Positions 11,233-21,254 of a stretch of DNA of 64,000 nucleotides are shown here, in pieces; position 1 is the stretch's first letter, and every line of letters begins with the position of its first letter. Under the pieces are notes generated by a model. That model did no database searches, was not told the origin of the DNA, and was given only the letters and a program-made list of their open reading frames with translations. Where the stretch lies: assembly GCF_000005505.3 (NCBI RefSeq), contig NC_016134.3:5208001-5272000 (forward strand). The letters run 5' to 3'. This DNA comes from Brachypodium distachyon. Its lineage: Eukaryota > Streptophyta > Magnoliopsida > Poales > Poaceae. A program made the translations under genes and the position numbers.

Positions 11233-12656
11233 TCATGCATGCCGACTCAAAGCATCGGCTAGTTTGTTGGTTGTTCCAGATTTATGCACAGTGAGGTAGT
11301 TAAACCTTTCCAGGTATGCTGCCCATCTCGCCAACATGCGATCCACATGCTTTTGATTTCTAAAATGCTTCAAGGATTGATGGTCAGTGAAAACAATGAA
11401 TTCCTTAGGCAACAAATATACTTCCCAAGTCTTCAATGCCCTGAAAACAGCTTACAATTCTTGCTGATAGGTACTCCACTTTTGTCTTGCCTCGCTTAGC
11501 TTCTCACTAAAGAAAGCAATGGGTTTTCGTTCTTGAGATAGAACTGCCCCAATGCCTACTCCACTTGCATCGCACTCTATCTCAAAAGTCTTAGTAAAAT
11601 CTGGTAGTGCCAAGACAGGAGCTTGTGAGAGCTTTGCCTTTATCTCTTTGAAACTAGCTTCAGCAGATTCATTCCACCAAAACTTTCCTTTCTTTAGGCA
11701 TTCGGTGATCGGTGCCATGATGGTACTGAAATTTTTCGCAAACCGCCTATAGAAAGTTGCAAGAACATGAAAACTTCTTACCTCTGAAATAGTCTTTGGA
11801 GTTGGCCATTCTCCGATTGCTTCAACTTTGGAGTCATCAACATGAATGCCCTCACTTGTTATGACAAACGCCAAGAAAAGAAGTCGTGTTTGAAGGAAAA
11901 CACACTTCTTCAAGTTGACATAGAGTTCGTTTTGCTTTAGTACCCATAGCACCTTACGAATGTGATCCAAGTGTTCATCTTCATCCTTGATGTATATGAG
12001 GATGTCATCAAAATAAACCACAACAAAGTGGCATAAGAAGGGTCGAAGTATCTGGTTCATCAAGTGCATAAAGGTACTTGGTGCATTTGAGAGTCCAAAT
12101 GGCATGACCAACCACTCAAACAACCCTTCCTTTGTCTTGAAAGCTGTTTTCCATTCATCCCCGGGTCTAATGCGAATTTGATGATACCCACTCTTTAAGT
12201 CTAGCTTTGTGAACACTCTTGCACCACTAAGTTGATCTAACATATCATCCAAACAGGGGATAGGAAATCTATACCGTATGGTGATTTTGTTGATCGCTCT
12301 ACTATCCGTACACATGCGCCAAGATCCATCCTTCTTTGGCGTGATCAAAGCTGGCACGGCGCATGGACTAATACTCTCTCGAATGTGCCTTGCAGCAATT
12401 CCTCCACCTTTTCCTTTAATATATCATGCTATTTTGGGCTCATTCGGTAGTGTGGAAGATTAGAAAGACTTGCTCCTGAAATTAAGTCAATTCGATGTTG
12501 GATTTCTCTCATTGGTGGTAGGCCTTGTGGTTCTCCAAGTATGCCTTGAAACTCAGCTAGTATGCCATGTACCTTTGCTGGAATTTCAACTGACGGTTGC
12601 TCTTCGCCTTTAACAATAAGTGCAGCACACATATTTGCCTCCTTCAAGTCTTCCAT
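11233..12656 (-). pseudogene. reverse transcriptase/RNase H region of the gypsy element
   Basis: From right to left: a linker (EIQHRIDLISGASLSNLPHYRM), a stop just after YRMSPK at about 12428 (a likely GAA or GAG to TAG change), then RT motifs [46 protein letters not shown] and the catalytic YFDDILIY, followed by RNase H ([27 protein letters not shown]). A further stop separates the last RNase H part (FIVFTDHQSLKHF, FNYLTVHKSGTTNKLADALSR). Family assignment is certain from the YFDD block; function is lost. Confidence 0.93.
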
Positions 12657-13072
12657 AAAGTCATTAGAGGTGTGTGGTTAACATATTTTTTCCCCTCCTC
12701 CTTAGAGGTATTACCATTTGATTGGTTTGGTAGGATGATGATATTTCTTTTGTTCCAAGTGAAAGAGTAAGAATTTTCCTTCCCTCTGTGTGTAGTATCC
12801 ACATCAAACTGCCAAGGTCTCCCAAGAAGAACATGTCTGGCATCCATATCGACAACATCACATAACACATTTGAGCGGTAGTACTTTCCCAAAGAGAGTG
12901 GCAGGTTGCATTGTTTGGTGACTCTCATATTCACCCCTTTCTTGATCCATCCGATAGTGTAGGGATTTGGATGATCATGTGTCTCAAGTTTTAAATGGTT
13001 CACCAAATTCTGCGAGATAAGATTCTCACAACAGCAACTATCAATCACTAATTTGCATACCTTGCCATCCAC
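12644..13072 (-). pseudogene. aspartic protease region of the gypsy element
   Basis: The fragment carries LVIDSCCCENLIS in place of the usual retroviral-type D-S/T-G active site with a following S/C-EN, and HVLLGRPWQFD, the conserved LLGRPW block. The Gly of the catalytic triplet appears as Cys, which should abolish activity. It lies between gag and RT as expected. Confidence 0.82.
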
Positions 13073-13085
13073 CGTGCATTTGCTC

Positions 13086-14304
13086 TCAAATATTTTCTTT
13101 CGTTGTGTGTTGTCGGGCTGTTGTTGAACATAAGAGACGCTGAATCACGCATACCACCTCTTCACCCTCTTCTTCACAAACATATTTCCCTTCAACATCT
13201 TCGGGTTCATATTCTTCGTCATCTTCGCCATCATGGATTGTTGTGTTGACAAATTTCCTCAATGGACAGCTGCTAGATACATGTCCCTCTTCCCCACGTT
13301 TATAGCATTTTACCACAGGCTTTGCGCTACTCTTATCTCCAGCTTGCTTCGAGACAAGTTGCTTTGCCTTTGTTTGGGTGGTCTTCTCTTCCACTCTATG
13401 GGAGTGACTCCTAGACGGGCCTTCCGTATGTGAATATGGAGCCTTACTTGCCTTTCTTGTCTTCACCAACCTCTCGGTCTTCGAGGCTAGAGCTTGTTCT
13501 TGGTCAATGGACCAAACCTGTTGCATCATCAAACGAGCCTGAATAGTGTCATTAAGACCGTTGACGTATCTTGCAACTTGTTGATCTTCAGTTTCAGCAA
13601 GGTTGCACCTCACTTGTAACCTTAGAAACTCTTCGGTGTATTCTGAAACAGTCCTACTTCCTTGAACACAATTCTGGACTGAATAAATAGGATCTGATCA
13701 TAATCAGCAGACAGAAATCTCCCTTTCAAAAGATTCTTCATTTGCCGCCAAGATCTCACACGAGGTTCTCCTCTTAGTCTGCGGTCTTCTTGAAGGCGAT
13801 GCCACCATGCACCAACTCCTCCTTTGTATGCTACCAAAGAAACTCTGCGGTCTTCTGGAATATTCATGATCTCAAAGAAAGTCTCCACCTCGTACAACCA
13901 ATCAAGGCACCCTTCAATATCAACATTTTCATTGAAAGTGGGGATTTCAGCTTTCACCTTGTATGTATCCTCGCATATGTAGCGTTGGTTACTCTTGGAT
14001 GCACATAGAGGTCAGGTTCTTCAAGGCCCTCATCAGATTCTTCACTTTCAGAAGTTTCAGCATAAGTTGGCCTCCTTGAAGTACGTTGATGTGCATGTCG
14101 TTGTGGTACTTGGGTTCGAAGATGAGCTTCCTTCCTTCGCCATCGAACATCTCCTTCCTCCTTAGATGTATCTTCTTCATGGGTAGCAGGAGCAACACCC
14201 CTTCTTATCATCTCAACCAACTGATCAAATCTCCGGTTAATGTCCTCACGTAGCGTTTGGATTTGTTGTTCTGCAGCATCCACTCTTTTTCCCAATTCCT
14301 CCAT
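13086..14304 (-). pseudogene. gag region of the gypsy element
   Basis: Begins MEELGKRVDAAEQQIQTLRE, a coiled-coil-like N-terminus, about 56 bases inside the PBS. The retrotransposon gag core follows (MKAEIPTFNENVDIEGCLDW, FEIMNIPEDRRVSLVAYK, GAWWHRLQEDR). A zinc knuckle reads CYKRGEEGHVSSSC: the second Cys of CX2CX4HX4C is Arg, a TGT to CGT change. The domain is split over three frames (breaks at about 13955 and 13615). It would form the particle; this copy cannot. Confidence 0.88.
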
Positions 14305-14360
14305 TGCTTGCTGCAGCTTCCTCTCAATGGGGAAACCAACAACTAGAACGGATCAGCAGG

Positions 14361-14372
14361 GCTCTGATACCA
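14361..14372 (-). other. primer-binding site for initiator tRNA-Met
   Basis: On the minus strand it reads TGGTATCAGAGC, the standard complement of the 3' end of plant initiator tRNA-Met, two bases inside the 5' LTR. Confidence 0.92.
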
Positions 14373-14374
14373 CC

Positions 14375-14848
14375 TGATGCATCACAAGGTTGTGGAGGAA
14401 CAACTCCACCTTGCTGCTACAATATAGACATCACAAATGGTGAAGGAACCACTTCAGCGTGCTGCGCTAGATACCACTCTAGGGGTGGGGAACTGCCAAG
14501 AGTTTAGTCCAAACTCTTAACACACAAGATCTAATCCAAGATCTAAGACAAAGAACATAAAGTGTTCTTTATTGATAGGTAGTGGTACATAGTCTGCCCC
14601 AAGATAGAGGTGTAGACCTCTATTTATAGGCCTCATGAGCCACTTAGTTCTACTTATAACTAGAAACTTCTATGGAACACTACTCAAAGTTAGAAAAATG
14701 TCCTAGTTACAACTTATAGTAGAACACTTTAGAAACTATCACAACACTTATGACTAAAAGACAAGTTACTTAGAATATAGTAGAAGTGTGTAGAAGTTTT
14801 GACTTCTACTTTTATTTTTATTTTGGTTTTTTCTACTGTCCCTCGTCA
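14375..14848 (-). repeat. 5' LTR of the gypsy element
   Basis: About 474 bp with a TATA box (TATAAATA on the minus strand, 14621-14628). It is slightly shorter than the partner at 9455-9942 because of small deletions such as one near 14795. Confidence 0.92.
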
Positions 14849-14889
14849 CATATGTTCCCACAATGAAAGAAAATAAAAAAAAAGTTATA

Positions 14890-15055
14890 AGTATCTGCAG
14901 ACTTGGGCTATGCTCCGATGGTGGTTGTATAGAGTTGATTAACCAGCAAACTCAACTTTATCATAATAGCAGATAAATACTGCACATTAAGCATATATAC
15001 CATCAGCTCGAACTAAAATAGAATATGCATAAGGTTTTGCAGGAAAATTATCGTA
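14890..15055. repeat. third partial copy of the cluster spacer
   Basis: CTCCGATGGTGGTTGTATAG, AACTCAACTTTATCATAATAGCAG and the run from ATTAAGCATATAT to AGAATATGCA match 4220-4370 and also 15815-15908 plus 16897-16915. It continues the 3' flank of pseudogene B, so it is the remains of the spacer that belonged to unit B. Confidence 0.75.
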
Positions 15056-15214
15056 TGACACTGCATAGCAGCCTTCAATGGGCAAGCATAGATCAAGGAA
15101 CTCCACTGGATTCATATCGTACCAGAATCGTATCAGCAAGTCTCGTACATGTAGTATTTTCATCATCGTCGTACATGTAGTATTTTCGTCATCGATGTAG
15201 TTTTCCTTAACAGG

Positions 15215-15910
15215 GAAGTAAAATTTGTTTTGTGGACGAGACTATCATAATGCACCGTGATTCCACCCCAAACAGAGCTTTACCTTAATGTATTCTACAT
15301 CAGTTTTTTATTTAGAGTTTTGAATTTGTCCATGCTTTGGCATTCAAACAAAAGAACGGGAAAATATTGGTTTCTAAACGACTTCCGTTTGCATCCAGTT
15401 TAAAACCAACGGTTGAGATGAGATGGTATTACCCACCGCTCACAGAAACTGATCATCATTCTTGTGAATATGTATCATACTGCCAAGCCAATAGCTTTAT
15501 CAATTAGAAGCATTAATTTGGAGCACTCCTTTCTGCCATTACATTCTTATATAATTCCTTCCCGGCTTGTGTAAAACTCCAAACAGGGTGTACTCCTCGT
15601 GTCTAGACACATTCAAATTTAAACAAACTTGAGACATCTTTTGTTGGACGGAGGGAGTACTTAATTTCCTCTTCGAACTCCGGAACAGACATAAATGAAG
15701 GGTCTCATATGCTGAACTTCCTCAATGCATCGAGAAGATACGTCTACTGCTGATTCAGTTTAAAGAGGCAAATTCATCTTAACAAACTACCAGCACTTGT
15801 TGGCAGTACAAAGTATCCGGTGGTGGTTGTTTAGAGGTGATTAACCTAGCAAACTCAACTTTATCAAAATAGCAGATTAATACTGCATTACATTAAGCAT
15901 ATATATACGG
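15215..15910. repeat. spacer duplication, block 2 (left half)
   Basis: Matches 3563-4322 with point changes. It breaks off after AAGCATATATATAC, where the TIR element begins, and resumes at about 16896. It includes the shortened MITE 15591-15658. Confidence 0.8.
15591..15658. mobile_element. remnant of a Stowaway-like MITE
   Basis: It keeps the right end (CATCTTTTGTTGGACGGAGGGAG followed by TA) but has lost much of the left half. It lies at the same place in the spacer as the MITE at 3945-4067, both after CTCCAAACAGGG. Confidence 0.75.
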
Positions 15911-15929
15911 CAACATATCCTATGAATCC

Positions 15930-16894
15930 AGTGCCTATATGCATCCATGTACCCATTGATTCTCAGCCTTCAGATCTGAATCGCACGCACAATATTGAAG
16001 CCTTGAGAAATTTGCATTTGGACGCCCGCCCGGACACCAAAATTACTCTCTCTTTATGATAACCCCCTGGATACGTTCTTCTTCCTCCTGCCATCGATGT
16101 GCTGTGTGCAGAATGCAGATCGACCATTAGGAACGCCTCCTCCCAGTGTAAATCCAGAGCACGTGTAATTCTGAGCCCCATCACGGATTCGATGAGCGTG
16201 CCAGCATATAGCTCAAAGCAAATAACCCATTGACGCCGGCCATGGCGGAAGGCGACCAGCCGCCGCGCGGTACTGGTTCCCGTAGCTGCGCGGGGGAACA
16301 GTACCGCTGCCTACATCCCGGCCGTCCAGCCCCGCGGCGGCTCTCCCCAGCACGGCGCCCGCAACCGCCGTCTCCACACCACCAGCCTCAGCCTCACTCG
16401 TCGCCGTCCCGGGCCTCACCGCCCGCGCTCATCAGACTGCCGCCGCATCGTTCAACTCAACGCTGGTACGGCCGCGCCAACCAAGCCGGCTGCGCCGTTC
16501 CCCACCGGGCGTGAGGCCGCCACGCCGCGGCTGCGCCTCCTCCAATACAGAACGACGTCGACGGCGTCCTCCCGGCTCCCGCCGGAGAAGACCGTCGTGC
16601 CTCAGGCCGAGCTCAACCCGCACGCCAGCAAGGCCATCGGAGATAGGGAACACAAGGCTCATGAGACGGAGGAGAGACATAAAGAAGAGATGAGATCTCA
16701 TCGGGGCCGTGAACCGTGATGCACGCTGGTTACAGTACAAGAAGAAGAAAGGTCTCAGGGGGTTTATCATAAAGAGACAATAATTTGGTGCCCGGGCGGG
16801 CGTCTACATGCAAAAAAATCCCGACTTCATTGACGTGCGTGCGATTAAGATCTGGAGGCTGAGAATCAATGGATGCATGGATGCATATAGGCGC
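15930..16894. mobile_element. long-TIR element, Mutator/Pack-MULE-like
   Basis: The left end (GCCTATATGCATCCATG, then CCATTGATTCTCAGCCT, GACGCCCGCCCGG and CTCTTTATGATAA) is repeated in inverse orientation at the right end (16735-16894), giving imperfect TIRs of about 160 bp. It interrupts the spacer homology between 15910 and 16896, so it inserted after the duplication. The ~640-bp interior is strongly GC-rich, unlike the AT-rich flank, which is how Pack-MULEs with captured gene fragments look in grasses. No transposase is encoded. A target duplication is not clear: about 20 bases at the left and about 17 bases of spacer do not fit a simple insertion. Confidence 0.75.
16213..16700. other. GC-rich interior of the TIR element, possible captured gene fragment
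   Basis: Open on both strands (for example 16230-16514 on plus, Pro/Arg-rich), but no domain is recognisable and GC-rich DNA is often open by chance. I regard it as a captured exon-like fragment of unknown origin rather than a gene. Confidence 0.4.
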
Positions 16895-17312
16895 TAAGTA
16901 GAATATGGAAAAGGTTTTTTTTGCAAGAAAATCAGCTACATTGTTTTCCTTTTGCAAGTATAACTAACTTGTACTATATTGTGTAATGGTTTTTGATGTC
17001 CGCGATAATGCTAGTAATATTACATTATATAATGAAAAATACAAAACACTTGACAAAATGTATGTATGAAACAAACAAAAAGAAAACAACATGACATTTT
17101 AAACGTAACACAACATGTACCCGGCAAAGCCCTCACATATCCTAATGAAATAAACTCCTACGACATTTATGTCTGCGATAATGTTAATAGTATTACATTA
17201 TAATGAAATACAAAACTATGCTTGACAAAATGGACTTATGAAAAAAAAACATGAAATTTTGAACACATCATGTCCCTGGCAAAGCCTTTACATATCCTAA
17301 TTAAATGAACGC

Positions 17313-18341
17313 CTATCTGCGCTTGATGACAGATACATAAGGAAGCTCGACGGATCCCACGAAAAGTCTACCGTCTTTTCTTTCCATTATTTCGGTTGGC
17401 CTCACGCTCTTGGGCCCTCTCAGCTCCTCGACTATCTTCCCGTCGGCTCCGATCTTCACGGCGAGCAAGTGGCTATCGATGCCAAAGGAAAGCTCATTCT
17501 TTTCGCGATGCAACGCTACCTAATATCCTCCTCTCCCATCGGGCCTCACATTGTCAGGGTAGCCGGGCAAATCAACGAGAACCTCGATCGTGCCTGCCTT
17601 GGGACCTTTGATCCAGTACCTCAACAACTTGCATGGCCGGTTGACGAGATCACAAGGTGGGTTTGGTCAGCGCTGATCACCAAACCATTAGGATAAGTGA
17701 TCCCCGCTTGTAGCACAACAACCTTGCCCGTCCGTGGGTCGTACCTCATGAGGCGGCCCGTCGAGTCCCCTGTCATTGTAACCATCTCATGTTGAATAGT
17801 TCATGGAACTATCCGTGAAATAAATCTCCCCGGTAACCTGATCAATGTCGACCCCATTGGTGAACCGCAGCGGCGCGCCGTCAACCTCGTTGACCAACAC
17901 CGTCGCCTCCCCTCCACCCGGCCCGACACGCATGAGCCCCTTGTAGGCGTCGGCGATGTACAGCTGGCCGGACCTGAGGTGGAACCGGAGGCCAAAGGGC
18001 CGGCCGCAACTGCTCTCCGTGACCGTCTCCGGGCGGCGGGCCGTGGCCGTGCATGCGTCGCTGCTGTAGCTGGGCGCGTAGGCGTAGGTTGTCCAGCCGG
18101 CGTTGGTCCACTTGAGGATGCGGCCGTCGGAGACGCCGCTGTATGGGCCGCGGCCCTTGCCGTCGAAGGCCACGCTCTCTGGGCCGCGTAGAAGCCCACG
18201 CGGCAGAGGCAGGTGGCGTGTCAGCGTGGCGTCGATGCTGGGGACGGCGGCGCCGGCGCCGGGGAAGAAGAGCAGGACGAGGAGGGCCAGCGAGAACGTC
18301 GCCGCCGCGGTGAGTTTTTTCGAGCTGCCAACTGTCGCCAT
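17313..18341 (-). pseudogene. strictosidine synthase-like pseudogene SSL2
   Basis: Starts MATVGSSKKL with a signal peptide (FSLALLVLLFF) for the secretory pathway or vacuole. It continues with the SSL propeller: LPRGLLRGPESVAFDGKGRG, SSCGRPFGLRFHLRSGQLYI, FTNGVDIDQVTGEIYFTDSS. After MNYST the frame is lost to a short deletion where the family reads S-x-x-x-HEMV. A second one-base shift falls in TGHASC (expected TGPCKLL), and the conserved GGYWVALH has TAG for the Trp codon (about 17522). The remainder, HREKNELSFGIDSHL to LPYVSVIKRR, is good. No intron is visible. Three independent lesions make it a recent pseudogene. An upstream in-frame ATG at 18365 exists; 18341 fits the signal peptide better. 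Confidence 0.88.
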
Positions 18342-18446
18342 TGTTTGCTGCAGTTCGATCGACAATCTCGATGGATGTGGTGTTTCGCTGGAGATCGATC
18401 AATTGGTACGCTTGGGTTGGTGCAGAGAAGAGAGGTGGATGGCTGT

Positions 18447-18457
18447 GCTTATATAGC
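18447..18457 (-). promoter_or_regulatory. TATA box of SSL2
   Basis: Minus strand reads GCTATATAAGC about 106 bases upstream of the chosen ATG, a good position for a plant core promoter. The region 18475-18635 upstream of it is the part copied to 3420-3530. Confidence 0.6.
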
Positions 18458-18639
18458 GATGCAGGACCAGCGGGGGAATCCGAGTCGGTACAGAGCAGGA
18501 TTCGGTCTCCAAGTGACAGGAAAGGCAGAGTCCGATTCCGACATGGACACATGCATGGTGTGGCGTGTTGTTCGCTTGTTTGTAAGAAGAATTTTGATGG
18601 ATATCGATATCTTTGCGCGTGATGATGATTCCCAATCCT

Positions 18640-19683
18640 TTATCCTTCCAACATAAGTAAACGGCTCTTTGATGGAGGGCTTGGCAGTTGGCACTTGAGA
18701 GATGATAGCGTTTTCAGTAAGAGTGACGCTTTGATCACTCACTCCGCTGCTTTTCTTCAGAACTAGTACTACGTCAGGAAAATCAAATATGCTTGGAGGC
18801 AAGGCTGATAGAGAGGGAAGGGACCTAATGACCTATGCACAAAACGCCCGAGGATTGTAGAACTGCAACACCTATCCTCAAGACTAGGTACAGAGTAATG
18901 TACAATTCTGGTCTAATCCTCAAGACTAGGTACAGAGTAATGGACAAGAGATGGTACAGAGTAATGAAAGCTTTACCGCTAAAAAAGGAAAGCAATAAAC
19001 CTCTCTGATAGTGAAGTAGACATGCATTATTCTCCGGCACTGCATTAACTGAAACCCTTGCTTGACCAGCCTTCCATTAAAAAAAAATTGTCCCTGCAGG
19101 TTTATCTCGATTGAGTGTAATCCATCGGGAGGAAACAGAGTATCTTTGCAAGTTCCTGACGACAGCAAGAGAGAATGAAAACTTGATTCCTCACCATCAT
19201 TTGAGAACAGGTCATTAAGCAGAACAAATTACATCAGGTACATTGAAGATGCAAATCAACAGTTTCAGTTACTAACACGAAAATACAATCAACAAGCAAA
19301 TATATCTCATCGTTCCACAATACAAATCTCAAAACCGTTGTAATTTCAGTCAGCCATCGTTTAATAAAAGTACAAAGCGCATAAGCCAATATAGAGAAGA
19401 ACATTGCATATCATTCATCTGTTTTGTTCAGCGCCACAGGCATGATTATTTTACCAGTTTTTAACAAAAATTATTCTACCACAACATTTGCCCATAGCAA
19501 AGACAAGCAGCGAATGTAAATTCATTTCGGGACAGTCAGTGCCTCTTGATGTATGTAGGCACGTACAATAAAGAGGAATTGTCCTGAAATTGAAAATCTT
19601 CAGAAAGAGGGGGGGGGGGGGGGGGGGGACAGTAACGACAGTTTTAATGACTCCAGCTTTTGGAGGCAACTTCATTGACACTA
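18640..19683. other. intergenic region between SSL2 and F-box pseudogene C
   Basis: No gene supported. It contains a short direct repeat (CCTCAAGACTAGGTACAGAGTAATG near 18873-18900 and 18914-18941) and a run of 20 G at 19609-19628. The last ~60 bases (CCAGCTTTTGGAGGCAACTTCATT) match the 3' flank of F-box A in inverse orientation, so the F-box duplication includes the 3' UTR. Confidence 0.55.
19609..19628. repeat. poly-G run
   Basis: Twenty consecutive G on the plus strand. Its length should be treated as uncertain, as such runs are often miscounted in assembly. Confidence 0.9.
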
Positions 19684-20960
19684 CTAAAAGTACATTTTTT
19701 CTATAAAGCCAGGCTGTAAAGTTTCAGAGTGATGAACTGATCTGGCAACCCCTTGCGCAGCTTGCTGAGAGATACTTCTACAGCATTCAATGATCAGAGA
19801 CTCTAACTTCTGTGCATGCGCAAGCTCGGCCAATCCAACATCAGTCACATTATGCAACCGCCGGAGTGTGAGACTTGTCAAGTACGGGGTACACGCAATG
19901 AAACCCATTCCAGCATCAGTTATCTTCTGAGAATGCATAAGCTCGAGTGTCTCCAAGAATGGTGCAGAGGAGAGGGCCTTCATTCCATCATCATCAAAGA
20001 AGTTGGCGGAATTTAGAACAAGAACACGAATGGGACAAGATTGAATGAGAACCAGAACGCCCTCCTGTGTGAAGCCAATTTCTGATGGCCAGCTAGGTTC
20101 GCAACCTGAAAATGTCAGTTCAATTGCCTGAAGCATAGGACAGCAGAGGGATAGAGCCTTAAGGCTGTTATCGGTAAAGGCTGTCCTGAAATCATCATCG
20201 TAGTGCAGAGGTGTGAGCCAAAGTGAGATGCTTTTAAGGTTGCGGCAGCTCTGGGATAATGCAGTAATGTCTTTGTCATTTAGACCAAACACATACTCCA
20301 GGCTCAGCCTCTCCAGTGCTTTGCATTTCCCCAAGAGAAAACGAAGTCCTACTTTAGTCCCAGTTTCGAAACGCGCCAATCTTAAATTTTTCAACGTCTC
20401 ACAGAAGAAATCATATTCACTCGGATTGTGAGCGTCACACAAGTGATCATGGAAGTCATGAACTCCAGGAATATCAAAAAACCGTTTCTTGGTGTCAAAA
20501 CCAAACTTCTGGAGCTTCATCCATCCTGGACCAAACTTTAGAGGGTCATACTGGTTGATTCCCTTGCAATTCGTCACTACAAGTTCTTCCAATGATCCGT
20601 GCCAGCCAAGGTACTCCAGCCACTCCACACTTTATATTTTCTCACAGTTATCAAGGTGGAGAGCAGAAAGATTCTTGCAACCAGTTGCCACTGCGAGAAG
20701 CCCACTTGAAGTTATTTCTGGTGCAGAGTTCAGCCTAATCGACATCAATTTCTTGCAATCAGCTAGATAGCCTGTTTGACGAGATTTTGTACCAAAATTC
20801 ATGGTGGAATCAATACACCACGTAGAAGGGAAAAAAAATGTCAGCTACATTCATGTAGCGACTATAGTTATATGTAAATAAGAAAATGAAGGACACGCAA
20901 ATGCTACGTGCATGTGTGTGCCTCGAGCTGGAAGGCAGCCGAGCACATATGCATACACTA

Positions 20961-20984
20961 GTATACGTATACGTATACGTATAC
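20961..20984. repeat. GTATAC microsatellite
   Basis: Four copies of GTATAC in tandem, each unit self-complementary, inside the left part of the 3.6-kb element. Confidence 0.85.
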
Positions 20985-21242
20985 TCAAGCTAGGCAGGTT
21001 GGATAGTCGCATGCTTGATCGATCAGGTCTGGATTAGTACAAGCATCCACCTCTAGCTAGACGATGGGCCAGCTTGTACGCGGCCGGATAAGCACAGAGG
21101 AAAAGATAATGATGGTTTAAAGTTTAAATAAAGAGCTAGCTAGCATATCTCGTCTGATCCAAACAGATGGAATCAGAAAATCAGGAGGCCGTTCGGCCGG
21201 CCGCATGCATCACGCCAGGCCTCTCCAGGTCGTTGCATGTTG

Positions 21243-21254
21243 CCTATAAATAAC
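21243..21254 (+). promoter_or_regulatory. TATA box in the 3.6-kb element
   Basis: CCTATAAATAAC lies 470 bases from the left end of the element, followed by GC-rich sequence. It is consistent with the end of a U3 region. Confidence 0.45.

Larger units (their letters stand above)
9455..14848 (-). mobile_element. Ty3/gypsy LTR retrotransposon, full-length but degenerate
   Basis: A 5394-bp element read on the minus strand. Both LTRs carry TGATG...CATCA-type termini and are flanked by the 5-bp duplication CATAT at 9450-9454 and 14849-14853. The order, from right to left, is LTR, primer-binding site for initiator tRNA-Met, gag, protease, reverse transcriptase, RNase H, integrase, polypurine tract, LTR. 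The position of integrase after RT places it in Ty3/gypsy (Metaviridae). The integrase ends close to the 3' LTR without an obvious chromodomain. RT resembles the CRM/Reina side of the chromoviruses, but I cannot fix the clade by eye. All reading frames carry stops or shifts, so it is not autonomous. Confidence 0.95.

Noticed and set aside
16230..16770. A new gene in the TIR element
   Set aside because: Open on both strands because of GC content; no start context, no intron signals and no recognised family.
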